NCBI GenBank assembly: GCA_945867285.1
Contig: CAMBHX010000099.1
Location: forward strand, 1-5,932
Length of the DNA stretch: 5,932 nt
DNA from: Sulfuricurvum sp. IAE1
GTDB taxonomy: Bacteria; Campylobacterota; Campylobacteria; Campylobacterales; Sulfurimonadaceae
Direction of reading: 5' to 3'
Both the position numbers and the translations under genes were made by a program. Under the pieces are notes generated by a model. That model worked only from the letters and a program-made list of their open reading frames with translations, searched no databases and had not been told where the DNA came from. Of this stretch, positions 1 through 5,104 are shown piece after piece (positions within the stretch are counted from its first letter, which is position 1; each line of letters starts with the position of its first letter).

Positions 1-215
1 CCAAAAACGATGACAAAACGGGTAAATGTAGTCATAACCAAAACAAGTGATGGCGCCAAAAAAAGCACCGTAAGCATCATCAAAACATTCAAAGAACTTA
101 CAATTTCTTGCGGGGATTCAGGAGCTGCGAGATTAAAACTCATCGTAGGGATTTGAGCATCTGCGCCAAAGGCGACCAACCCAAACAATAAAAAAAGGCT
201 AAAAAATCGACCCAA
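1..215 (-). CDS. fliP: Flagellar type III export apparatus protein FliP, N-terminal part (gene runs off the left edge)
   Basis: FliP is an inner-membrane core subunit of the flagellar type III secretion export gate, assembling with FliQ and FliR. Only the first 71 codons are present. The reading frame shows a hydrophobic leader (about residues 4-16) followed by GADAQIP, which fits the cleavable signal peptide known for FliP. Then come PQEIVSSLNVLMMLTVLFLA (residues 37-54 region) and the signature segment SLVLVMTTFTRFVIVF (56-71), matching the family's LAPAxLLMMTSFTRIIVV pattern. The frame has a TGA stop 36-39 bases upstream of the chosen start and no ATG in between. I therefore chose TTG at 215, which has GGGAG six bases upstream. 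It lies 66 bp downstream of the outer-membrane protein gene on the same strand. The C-terminal FliP domain is outside the window. Identity is firm; the exact start is inferred. Confidence 0.92.
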   Translation of the reverse strand, partial: MGRFFSLFLLFGLVAFGADAQIPTMSFNLAAPESPQEIVSSLNVLMMLTVLFLAPSLVLVMTTFTRFVIVF

Positions 216-221
216 GCGTTG

Positions 222-226
222 CTCCC
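222..226 (-). promoter_or_regulatory. Ribosome binding site that decides the fliP TTG start
   Basis: GGGAG on the minus strand, with a 6-nt spacer before TTG at 215. No ATG or GTG lies between the upstream in-frame TGA and this TTG, so this site is the main reason for choosing a non-ATG start. Confidence 0.6.
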
Positions 227-240
227 AAATTAAAAAGATG

Positions 241-249
241 ATAATACCA
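241..249 (-). promoter_or_regulatory. Candidate extended -10 promoter for fliP
   Basis: TGGTATTAT on the minus strand is a TGN extension joined to TATTAT (5 of 6 matches to TATAAT). It would start transcription near 234, giving a leader of about 19 nt that contains the GGGAG site. No clear -35 is visible, which is normal for sigma-70 promoters in Campylobacterota. I see no terminator between the outer-membrane protein gene and fliP, so read-through from upstream is also possible. Confidence 0.4.
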
Positions 250-281
250 TAATTTCAATATGGGAATTTTAAACTAGCGTC

Positions 282-956
282 TTAGAAGCGATAACCAACA
301 CCTACAAATGGGCCTTTAATTTTAAGCGTTGAAAGAATATCTTGACCATCAAGGTCTAAAGATTCATAACGATACCCAGCTGCTACTTCTAGTCCCATAA
401 CAACTTCCCAAACTGCTTTAATACGCATATCACTCACTGTGTTATCGTTATATCCAATATATTTAATATCCGCATCAACATGTACAGGAATTGCTGGAAT
501 AGAAATTCCAGCAGCAACGTATCCCATTGGAATAACCATACTTCCACTTTGATTAATAGATGTTCCCGCAACATCACCTTTAACTATTTTACCTGTAATT
601 CCAACATCAATATCAATGATATTATCTAAAATCTCATAATATGCTGTTATGTCAGTTTGCGCAAATGTTACAGTATTGGTTCCCGATGAACCATCTGAAC
701 CTGTAAAAGTAGTATCAGGAGTAAAATCAACACGAAAATTAGGAACAACAGGAATCGGATGTTCAAAATACAAACCTAATTGATACGATGAGTCGCTTTC
801 ACCATTAAAATTGGTATTAGAAACACCATTGTCAGTATATTGAAAATCACCCGTTATCTCAGGAGTAAAATAATCGGCTTCCACACCAAAACCTAAAATC
901 ATAGATGCAGATGCAATACTGGCACTCAAACATAATGTCGTTAATACTTTTTTCAT
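282..956 (-). CDS. Outer-membrane beta-barrel protein, TIGR04219 type
   Basis: A 224-residue secreted protein predicted to sit in the outer membrane. Residues 1-17 form a signal peptide: MKK, a hydrophobic core, then an A-S-A cleavage site near 15-17. The mature part starts with a short GFGVEADYF stretch. It continues as alternating polar/hydrophobic segments typical of amphipathic strands (for example 100-128, 147-170 and 178-198). It ends KGPFVGVGYRF, with the terminal Phe preceded by alternating hydrophobic residues that is the usual signal for outer-membrane barrel insertion. The segment EHPIPVVPNFRVDF (65-78) and the YYEILDNIIDIDVGITGK block (106-123) are what I recall from TIGR04219 proteins, a family of unknown function found in Campylobacterota and gammaproteobacteria. 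No ligand or channel role can be read from the sequence. The ATG at 956 is preceded by AGGA with about 7 nt spacing. The gene is AT-rich (about 28-32% GC in two 60-base samples). Confidence 0.85.
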   Translation of the reverse strand: MKKVLTTLCLSASIASASMILGFGVEADYFTPEITGDFQYTDNGVSNTNFNGESDSSYQLGLYFEHPIPVVPNFRVDFTPDTTFTGSDGSSGTNTVTFAQTDITAYYEILDNIIDIDVGITGKIVKGDVAGTSINQSGSMVIPMGYVAAGISIPAIPVHVDADIKYIGYNDNTVSDMRIKAVWEVVMGLEVAAGYRYESLDLDGQDILSTLKIKGPFVGVGYRF

Positions 957-974
957 TCTAATTCCTAATACAAA

Positions 975-983
975 AGATACAAC
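975..983 (-). promoter_or_regulatory. Candidate extended -10 promoter for the outer-membrane protein gene
   Basis: TGCTAGAAT on the minus strand is a TGN extension plus TAGAAT (5 of 6 matches to TATAAT), with a run of eight T just upstream as often seen in Campylobacterota promoters. The predicted start of transcription near 968 leaves a very short leader of about 12 nt, just enough to include the AGGA ribosome binding site at about 963-966. The short leader and separate promoter suggest the gene is transcribed independently of the gene upstream. Confidence 0.5.
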
Positions 984-1016
984 TATTCTAGCAAAAAAAA
1001 GATAAACTTTACTACT

Positions 1017-1556
1017 TTATAACAAAAAAAAGTCATCGTCGTCATCTTCTTTTTCACTAGTGTTAATACCAAGTATCGCCTCAAAACTATTTAAATCAGC
1101 TAAAAGGGAAGATGAAAGATTAGATGCTACTTTATAATTATTTTCACGAAGAACAAGCGTTTCTACCCATTCGCGAACCGTTTGAAAAAAAGGAAAAATC
1201 CGTTCAATAAGTTCCGGTCTATCAATAAAACAGTTTTTAGAGAGCATAATAGAACCACAAAAGGAATGAATTTTTGACATAACTTCACGAATCTCTTCAC
1301 TATCGTCTGGAGTTAATACCGCTGCAGCAAACGATATTCGAGATGCAATTGCCCTGACAACATCAATACATTCACATGTTGATATGTCAGAATTATTTTT
1401 TGCACGTCGCATTAGCTTAAGACCATCATCGATACTATCAGTTATAACTTGGATAATTTCTTGATCGGTCAGCATATCCACTTCATCTAGCACAACAAGA
1501 TCGTCTATTAAATGACTATTTTTTTCATAAATAATTTGTTTTGTTTTTTTATTCAT
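1017..1556 (-). CDS. Uncharacterised acidic helical protein with an Asp-rich, hydrophobic-tipped C-terminus
   Basis: I do not recognise this 179-residue protein. It has no signal peptide and no transmembrane helix, so it should be cytoplasmic. The N-terminus is basic (MNKKTKQ). The body (about 14-163) reads as mostly alpha-helical, with acidic stretches (DDLVVLDEVDMLTDQE, 18-33). It contains four cysteines (61, 63, 100, 109), two of them as CEC. The tail is EKEDDDDDFFLL (168-179): seven acidic residues and one Lys followed by two Phe and two Leu. Acidic tails with a hydrophobic tip are used as docking peptides in SSB and CheZ, but the body resembles neither; the CheZ catalytic QDxxDLTGQ-type motif is absent. 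The ATG at 1556 is the first after an in-frame TAA at 1569-1571. It lacks a good Shine-Dalgarno; the nearest GGAG is 15 nt away. The gene is AT-rich. Coding status is supported by the long open frame with sensible amino-acid composition and a promoter upstream. Confidence 0.75.
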   Translation of the reverse strand: MNKKTKQIIYEKNSHLIDDLVVLDEVDMLTDQEIIQVITDSIDDGLKLMRRAKNNSDISTCECIDVVRAIASRISFAAAVLTPDDSEEIREVMSKIHSFCGSIMLSKNCFIDRPELIERIFPFFQTVREWVETLVLRENNYKVASNLSSSLLADLNSFEAILGINTSEKEDDDDDFFLL

Positions 1557-1599
1557 AAAATTAAGTTTTTACTCCATGCTTTTTGTATCTGAATGTGCA

Positions 1600-1605
1600 A
1601 TTCTA
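1600..1605 (-). promoter_or_regulatory. Candidate -10 box for the unknown acidic-protein gene
   Basis: TAGAAT on the minus strand is identical to the -10 hexamer proposed for the outer-membrane protein gene. Transcription would begin near 1593, giving a leader of about 37 nt. The 17-bp spacer position places the -35 zone at about 1623-1628, inside the left arm of a perfect inverted repeat. The small palindrome at 1611-1621 falls in the spacer. There is no recognisable -35 hexamer. Confidence 0.4.
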
Positions 1606-1610
1606 TCGAA

Positions 1611-1621
1611 CTTACAGTAAG
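1611..1621. repeat. Small palindrome in the promoter spacer of the unknown gene
   Basis: CTTAC-A-GTAAG is a perfect 5-bp inverted repeat around a single central base. It ends exactly where the larger inverted repeat begins and lies between the proposed -10 and -35 of the minus-strand promoter, a usual position for a repressor operator. A 5-bp arm is short enough to arise by chance. Confidence 0.4.
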
Positions 1622-1647
1622 CGAAGTATTAAAGAGTGAATACTTCG
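1622..1647. repeat. Perfect 9-bp inverted repeat, candidate operator
   Basis: CGAAGTATT at 1622-1630 and AATACTTCG at 1639-1647 are exact reverse complements separated by 8 bases (AAAGAGTG). The centre-to-centre spacing is about 17 bp, close to two DNA turns, as dimeric regulators often need. It covers the -35 zone of the minus-strand promoter and sits about 85 bp upstream of the glmU -10. There is no T-run after the stem on either strand, so it does not look like a terminator. Arms and spacing are seen directly; an operator role is inferred. Confidence 0.6.
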
Positions 1648-1685
1648 AAAATCAGGTCTAAAAATCTAATCAAACTAGACAATAA

Positions 1686-1701
1686 ATGGTAATAATACCA
1701 T
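1686..1701. repeat. 6-bp inverted repeat upstream of the glmU promoter
   Basis: ATGGTA and TACCAT flank ATAA. On the minus strand the same bases read TATGGTATTAT (with 1702), the identical 11-mer that contains the proposed fliP -10. It could therefore be a distal minus-strand promoter with a leader of roughly 130 nt, a binding site, or coincidence in AT-rich DNA. Confidence 0.35.
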
Positions 1702-1728
1702 AGACTAAGTGCGGTTCTCGATTAAATC

Positions 1729-1737
1729 TGCTAAAAT
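1729..1737 (+). promoter_or_regulatory. Extended -10 promoter of the glmU operon
   Basis: TGCTAAAAT combines a TGN extension with TAAAAT (5 of 6 matches to TATAAT). Transcription should start near 1744, about 20 nt before the glmU ATG. The -35 region is not recognisable. I see no other promoter before the downstream genes, which follow without gaps, so this is probably the main promoter for glmU, coaBC, the prepilin peptidase and the permease. Confidence 0.6.
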
Positions 1738-1753
1738 AAGAAATCATTTTTAT

Positions 1754-1758
1754 AGGAA
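1754..1758 (+). promoter_or_regulatory. glmU ribosome binding site
   Basis: AGGAA, five bases before ATG at 1764. It supports that ATG as the true start. Confidence 0.65.
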
Positions 1759-1763
1759 CCCTC

Positions 1764-3074
1764 ATGTTGACACCTCTTTCTATCGTTATTTTAGCCGCAG
1801 GTAAAGGGTCACGGATGAAATCGTCCAAGGCCAAGGTGTTGCATGAGATATGCGGGCGTGAGATGCTTTATTTTAGTATCAAAGCCGCACGTGAAATTAC
1901 CGACGATGTCATCGTAGTCGTAGCGCACCAAAAAGAAGCGGTCATCGCTTCGATGGAAAAACATTTCACGGGGCTTACTTTTGTCACCCAAGATGCTACT
2001 AACTTCCCCGGAACAGGCGGTGCCATGATGGGGGTGTCACCAAAATATGATGATGTTTTGGTCCTTAATGGCGATATGCCTCTCATCACACAAACCTCTA
2101 TTCAAGCATTCATCAACAATGACAGCGATATCGTCATGTCCGTCATCGCTCTCCAAGACCCAAGCGGCTATGGTCGTGTCATCATCGAAAATGGCAAAGT
2201 CTCTCGTATCGTTGAAGAAAAAGATGCCTCACACGATGAAAAAGCGGTGCAAAGTGTCAATGCAGGAGTGTATGCCTTTAAACATCATGTTTTGCAAAAA
2301 TATCTCCCGATGCTCTCCAATGACAACGCCCAAAACGAGTATTATCTCACCGATATTATTGCCATGGCGCATACGGACGATCTCACTATCTCTCCACTCT
2401 TTGTCCACGAATCAGAGTTTAAAGGGGTTAATTCCAAACACGATCTAGCAATATCTGAGATGATTATGATGGATCGTTTACGCAAAATGTGGATGGATAC
2501 GGGTGTCATCATGCAGCTTCCCGATACTATTTATATGGAGGAAGGGGTCAAATTTGAGGGAGAGTGTGTTATCGAAAACGGTGTACGACTGTGTGGTAAT
2601 AGCATAATTGTGAACTCGCATATCAAAGCACACAGCGTCATTGAAAATTCTATAGTCAAAAACTCTGATGTTGGTCCACTAGCGCATCTGCGCCCCTTAA
2701 GCATCTTGGAAGACACCCATATAGGCAACTTCGTAGAAGTAAAAAAATCAACCCTAACGGGAGTCAAAGCAGGACATTTGAGCTATTTGGGTGATGCTAC
2801 CATCGGTGAGGGGAGTAATATCGGTGCAGGGACGATTACATGCAATTACGATGGAATCAACAAATACCAAACCATCATTGGCAAAAACGTTTTTGTGGGA
2901 AGTGACACTCAGCTCGTAGCGCCTGTGGAAATTGCAAATAACGTGATGATTGCAGCAGGTACAACGGTCACATCAGGTAAATACGAAAGCGATATCCTCA
3001 TCCTCAGTCGTACCCCTATCCGTAAAGTGGCTGGCTTTTTTACCAAATTTTTTGGCAAAGGGACTCAATGTTAA
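1764..3074 (+). CDS. glmU: Bifunctional UDP-GlcNAc pyrophosphorylase / glucosamine-1-phosphate N-acetyltransferase GlmU
   Basis: GlmU makes UDP-GlcNAc in the cytoplasm: it acetylates glucosamine-1-phosphate with acetyl-CoA, then joins it to UTP. The product feeds peptidoglycan and lipid A. The N-terminal uridyltransferase domain shows LAAGKGSRM (10-18), KVLH (24-27), PGTGGAM (82-88), NGDMPL (102-107), GYGRVI (135-140), EEKDA (151-155), NAGVY (166-170) and GVNS (221-224). The C-terminal left-handed beta-helix carries HLRP (308-311), GNFVEVKKS (321-329), the catalytic-His motif KAGHLSYLGD (335-344, His338), NIGAGTITCNYDG (352-364) and GSDTQLVAP (379-387). Both active sites are present. The 436-residue length is slightly under E. 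coli's 456, with a shorter C-terminal tail. Two nucleotide-site positions differ from the usual pattern (AKVLH for PKVLH, GTGGA for GTGHA), which may be a lineage trait. The last 7 bases overlap the start of coaBC. Confidence 0.97.
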   Translation: MLTPLSIVILAAGKGSRMKSSKAKVLHEICGREMLYFSIKAAREITDDVIVVVAHQKEAVIASMEKHFTGLTFVTQDATNFPGTGGAMMGVSPKYDDVLVLNGDMPLITQTSIQAFINNDSDIVMSVIALQDPSGYGRVIIENGKVSRIVEEKDASHDEKAVQSVNAGVYAFKHHVLQKYLPMLSNDNAQNEYYLTDIIAMAHTDDLTISPLFVHESEFKGVNSKHDLAISEMIMMDRLRKMWMDTGVIMQLPDTIYMEEGVKFEGECVIENGVRLCGNSIIVNSHIKAHSVIENSIVKNSDVGPLAHLRPLSILEDTHIGNFVEVKKSTLTGVKAGHLSYLGDATIGEGSNIGAGTITCNYDGINKYQTIIGKNVFVGSDTQLVAPVEIANNVMIAAGTTVTSGKYESDILILSRTPIRKVAGFFTKFFGKGTQC

Positions 3075-4354
3075 TCCCTGCTAATCTACTCACAGGTAAA
3101 AAAATACTTCTAGGAATCACGGGTTCCATCGCAGCATACAAATCACTCGAGCTATTGCGTCTGTACATCAAAGCAGGTGCGGATGTTCATGTCGTCATGA
3201 GTCCATCGGCGAAAAAGTTTATAGCCCCTCTCTCTTTTGAAGCCCTCAGTCGTAACAAGGTACTCGATGACACCAATGAGTCGTGGGCAGGGGATGGCTT
3301 CAACCACATACAACTCTCTCAAAGCAGTGACATTATGGTTATCGCCCCAACATCGGCCAATACGATCGCCAAACTCGCTAACGGTATTGCCGATACCATC
3401 CTCACACAATGTGCCCTGGCATATAGCGGTATAAAACTCCTTGCGCCCTCTGCCAATACTGCGATGATTGCCAATCCCATGATTCAAGCTTCCATGAAGA
3501 TGCTTGCCATTGCCAACTATGAAATTGTTTCTACGCAGACCAAAGAACTTGCTTGTCAAACCACAGGGGATGGTGCTATGGCAGAACCTATCGAGATTTT
3601 TTGGAACACCGCCCGCATATTGCTCAAAGACAAATTTTGGTCGGATCGTCGTGTTATCGTCACAGGGGGTGGAACAATCGAAAAACTCGACGATGTTCGT
3701 ACCATCAGCAATGCGTCCAGCGGAAAAATGGCCTCAGCACTGGCAAGTGCTTTGTTCTGTCGTGGTGCGGATGTCAATCTCATCACTACACGATTTGAGA
3801 ACGATTTACCCCAAGGGATCCATATCATAGAAGTCGAAAGCTCTGAGGAGATGAGAGAGTATTTAGTAGATTCCATCCGTGTAGCCAAAAAAGGGAAACT
3901 CTCCAAACCCTCGCTCATCCATGACGAGCCCATCGGACTCATCCAAAAAGAGCCTTATTTGTTTATGGCAGCAGCAGTGAGTGACTATATTCCGATGTAT
4001 CCTCAAGAGGGAAAACTCAAAAAAGAGATGCTAGGGGAGTCGTGGAATATTGCGATGAAACAAAACATTGATCTGCTTTCATCCATCAATAAAGAGGGAT
4101 TAAAAACTGTCGCTTTCAAAGCCGAGACTGATACGGCTACGGCAACTGCTAACGCCACAAAACTTCTTACAGCCAAAGGTGTTGATGCAGTGTGTCTCAA
4201 TATCATAGACGATAACAATCCATTTGGTGGTGATACCAATCAAATTGATTTCATCACCAAAGGCGCGACATCAAAACTCCCTAGTAGCGACAAACTAACC
4301 CTTGCCTTTGAAGTTTTACAACAGGCTCAACTGTTACAAAAAGAGGTGAACTAA
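3068..4354 (+). CDS. coaBC: Bifunctional phosphopantothenoylcysteine decarboxylase / phosphopantothenate-cysteine ligase CoaBC (Dfp)
   Basis: CoaBC carries out two successive steps of coenzyme A synthesis: joining 4'-phosphopantothenate to cysteine using CTP (CoaB), then decarboxylating the product with FMN (CoaC). The CoaC domain (about 10-190) has GITGSIAAYK (16-25), the active-site His80 in NHIQL, APTSANTIAKLANGIAD (93-109), the PSAN motif with Asn130, and the substrate-loop Cys163 in LACQTTGDGAMAEP. The CoaB domain has VTGGGT (198-203), ISNASSGKM (213-221, Asn215), AAAVSDY (301-307), the KLKK lysines (316-319) and FKAET (350-354). The stretch between the helix near 261 and AAAVSDY is about 22 residues longer than I recall in E. 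coli. The Cys loop has Ala where many enzymes have Arg (GRM). The ATG at 3068 follows AAAGGGA by a few bases and overlaps the glmU stop as ATGTTAA. The stop codon touches the next start. Confidence 0.96.
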   Translation: MLIPANLLTGKKILLGITGSIAAYKSLELLRLYIKAGADVHVVMSPSAKKFIAPLSFEALSRNKVLDDTNESWAGDGFNHIQLSQSSDIMVIAPTSANTIAKLANGIADTILTQCALAYSGIKLLAPSANTAMIANPMIQASMKMLAIANYEIVSTQTKELACQTTGDGAMAEPIEIFWNTARILLKDKFWSDRRVIVTGGGTIEKLDDVRTISNASSGKMASALASALFCRGADVNLITTRFENDLPQGIHIIEVESSEEMREYLVDSIRVAKKGKLSKPSLIHDEPIGLIQKEPYLFMAAAVSDYIPMYPQEGKLKKEMLGESWNIAMKQNIDLLSSINKEGLKTVAFKAETDTATATANATKLLTAKGVDAVCLNIIDDNNPFGGDTNQIDFITKGATSKLPSSDKLTLAFEVLQQAQLLQKEVN

Positions 4355-5104
4355 ATGGAATGGATTTTTATTTTTATTTTGGGGGCTACCATTGGCTCTT
4401 TTATGAATGTTCTTATCGTACGAACACCACTCGATGAGAGTGTCTCCTTCCCCGCATCCCATTGCATGAGCTGCAACACACCTTTGCGTTTCTATCATAA
4501 TATTCCTATTCTGTCATGGCTGTTCTTACGGGGAAAATGTGGTTTTTGTACAGCCCCTATCTCCAAGCAATACCCCATAGTTGAAGTGTTAAGTGCTTTA
4601 ATGTTTGTCTTTACGTTTATGAAGCTTGGGATGACATTGCAAGCTTTTGGAATCTCATTGGTCTTTACACTCCTTCTCTCTCTTTCCGTCATTGATTTTT
4701 ATTACAAAATGGTTCCCGATTCACTCAATCTTGCCGCTTTGACCATTGCTATCATTAGCGTAACATCACTACAAGAGCTAGGAGAAAACTCCATTGATGC
4801 CCTACTTTTTGCTGGCGGATTTACCTTATTGCGTTTTTACCTCTCCTATTTTCTCAAAAAAGAAGCCATGGGTGAAGCAGACATCATGATTGCCGCTACC
4901 ATGGGTGCACTCTTGGGGGTCAAGCTCGCTCTTGTGGCTATTTTCATCTCAGCACTGTTAGCACTGCCAGCACTTCTACTCGTCAGAACCGATGACGAAG
5001 ATTCTCATCAGCTCCCATTTATCCCTTTTTTAGCAATGGCTGCATGGATAGTATTGCTTTTTGACAAATACGTCACAGCATATTTGGCAGGTTTGTATGG
5101 GTAA
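4355..5104 (+). CDS. Type IV prepilin peptidase / N-methyltransferase (PilD/GspO family, A24)
   Basis: An inner-membrane aspartic protease that removes the leader of type IV pilins and type II secretion or transformation pseudopilins and methylates the new N-terminus. All 249 residues are present. After the first membrane helix comes the N-terminal domain, including the IGSFMNVLIVR segment (13-23) and the zinc-type cysteine pairs C37/C40 and C62/C65. Several transmembrane helices follow. The two catalytic aspartates are Asp114 in VIDFYYKMVPD and Asp176 in MGEADIMIAATMGALLG. The second is in G-E-A-D rather than the canonical G-x-G-D. LPFIPFLAMAAW (220-231) matches the family's IPFGPFLA block. 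The start directly abuts the coaBC stop, with a strong AGAGGTGA ribosome site, and the end overlaps the next gene by 8 bases. I cannot tell PilD, GspO or a competence-type enzyme apart because no pilin gene is in view, so no symbol is given. Confidence 0.93.
   Translation: MEWIFIFILGATIGSFMNVLIVRTPLDESVSFPASHCMSCNTPLRFYHNIPILSWLFLRGKCGFCTAPISKQYPIVEVLSALMFVFTFMKLGMTLQAFGISLVFTLLLSLSVIDFYYKMVPDSLNLAALTIAIISVTSLQELGENSIDALLFAGGFTLLRFYLSYFLKKEAMGEADIMIAATMGALLGVKLALVAIFISALLALPALLLVRTDDEDSHQLPFIPFLAMAAWIVLLFDKYVTAYLAGLYG

Noticed and set aside
247..263. CCATA/TATGG hairpin between the outer-membrane protein gene and fliP as a terminator
   Set aside because: The stem is only 5 bp, there is no following T-run on the minus strand, and it overlaps the likely fliP promoter.
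984..1016. T-run after the stop of the unknown gene as a terminator
   Set aside because: Only a 5-bp all-AT stem (ATAAA/TTTAT) precedes the T-run, and the run fits better as the upstream part of the next gene's promoter.
1569..1577. ATG GAG TAA minicistron just upstream of the unknown gene
   Set aside because: Two codons before a stop, in frame with the main ORF. It has no ribosome site of its own and is most simply chance, though it rules out an earlier start for the gene.
1622..1647. The 9-bp hairpin as an intrinsic terminator
   Set aside because: The stem is AT-rich, only AAAA follows on the plus strand, no T-run follows on either strand, and no gene ends nearby.
1557..1763. sigma-54 promoter, riboswitch or small RNA gene in the divergent region
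   Set aside because: No GG-N10-GC pair of the sigma-54 type was found in a sensible position, and the leaders are too short for a riboswitch.
1809..2767. Open frames on both strands inside glmU
   Set aside because: They are shadows of the glmU reading frame; their residue composition is odd and the GlmU motifs are all in the frame from 1764.
3152..3942. Long open frames on the minus strand opposite coaBC (135 and 128 codons)
   Set aside because: They lie antisense to a fully recognised coding frame with intact motifs, have no promoter or ribosome site, and their translations look like no known protein.
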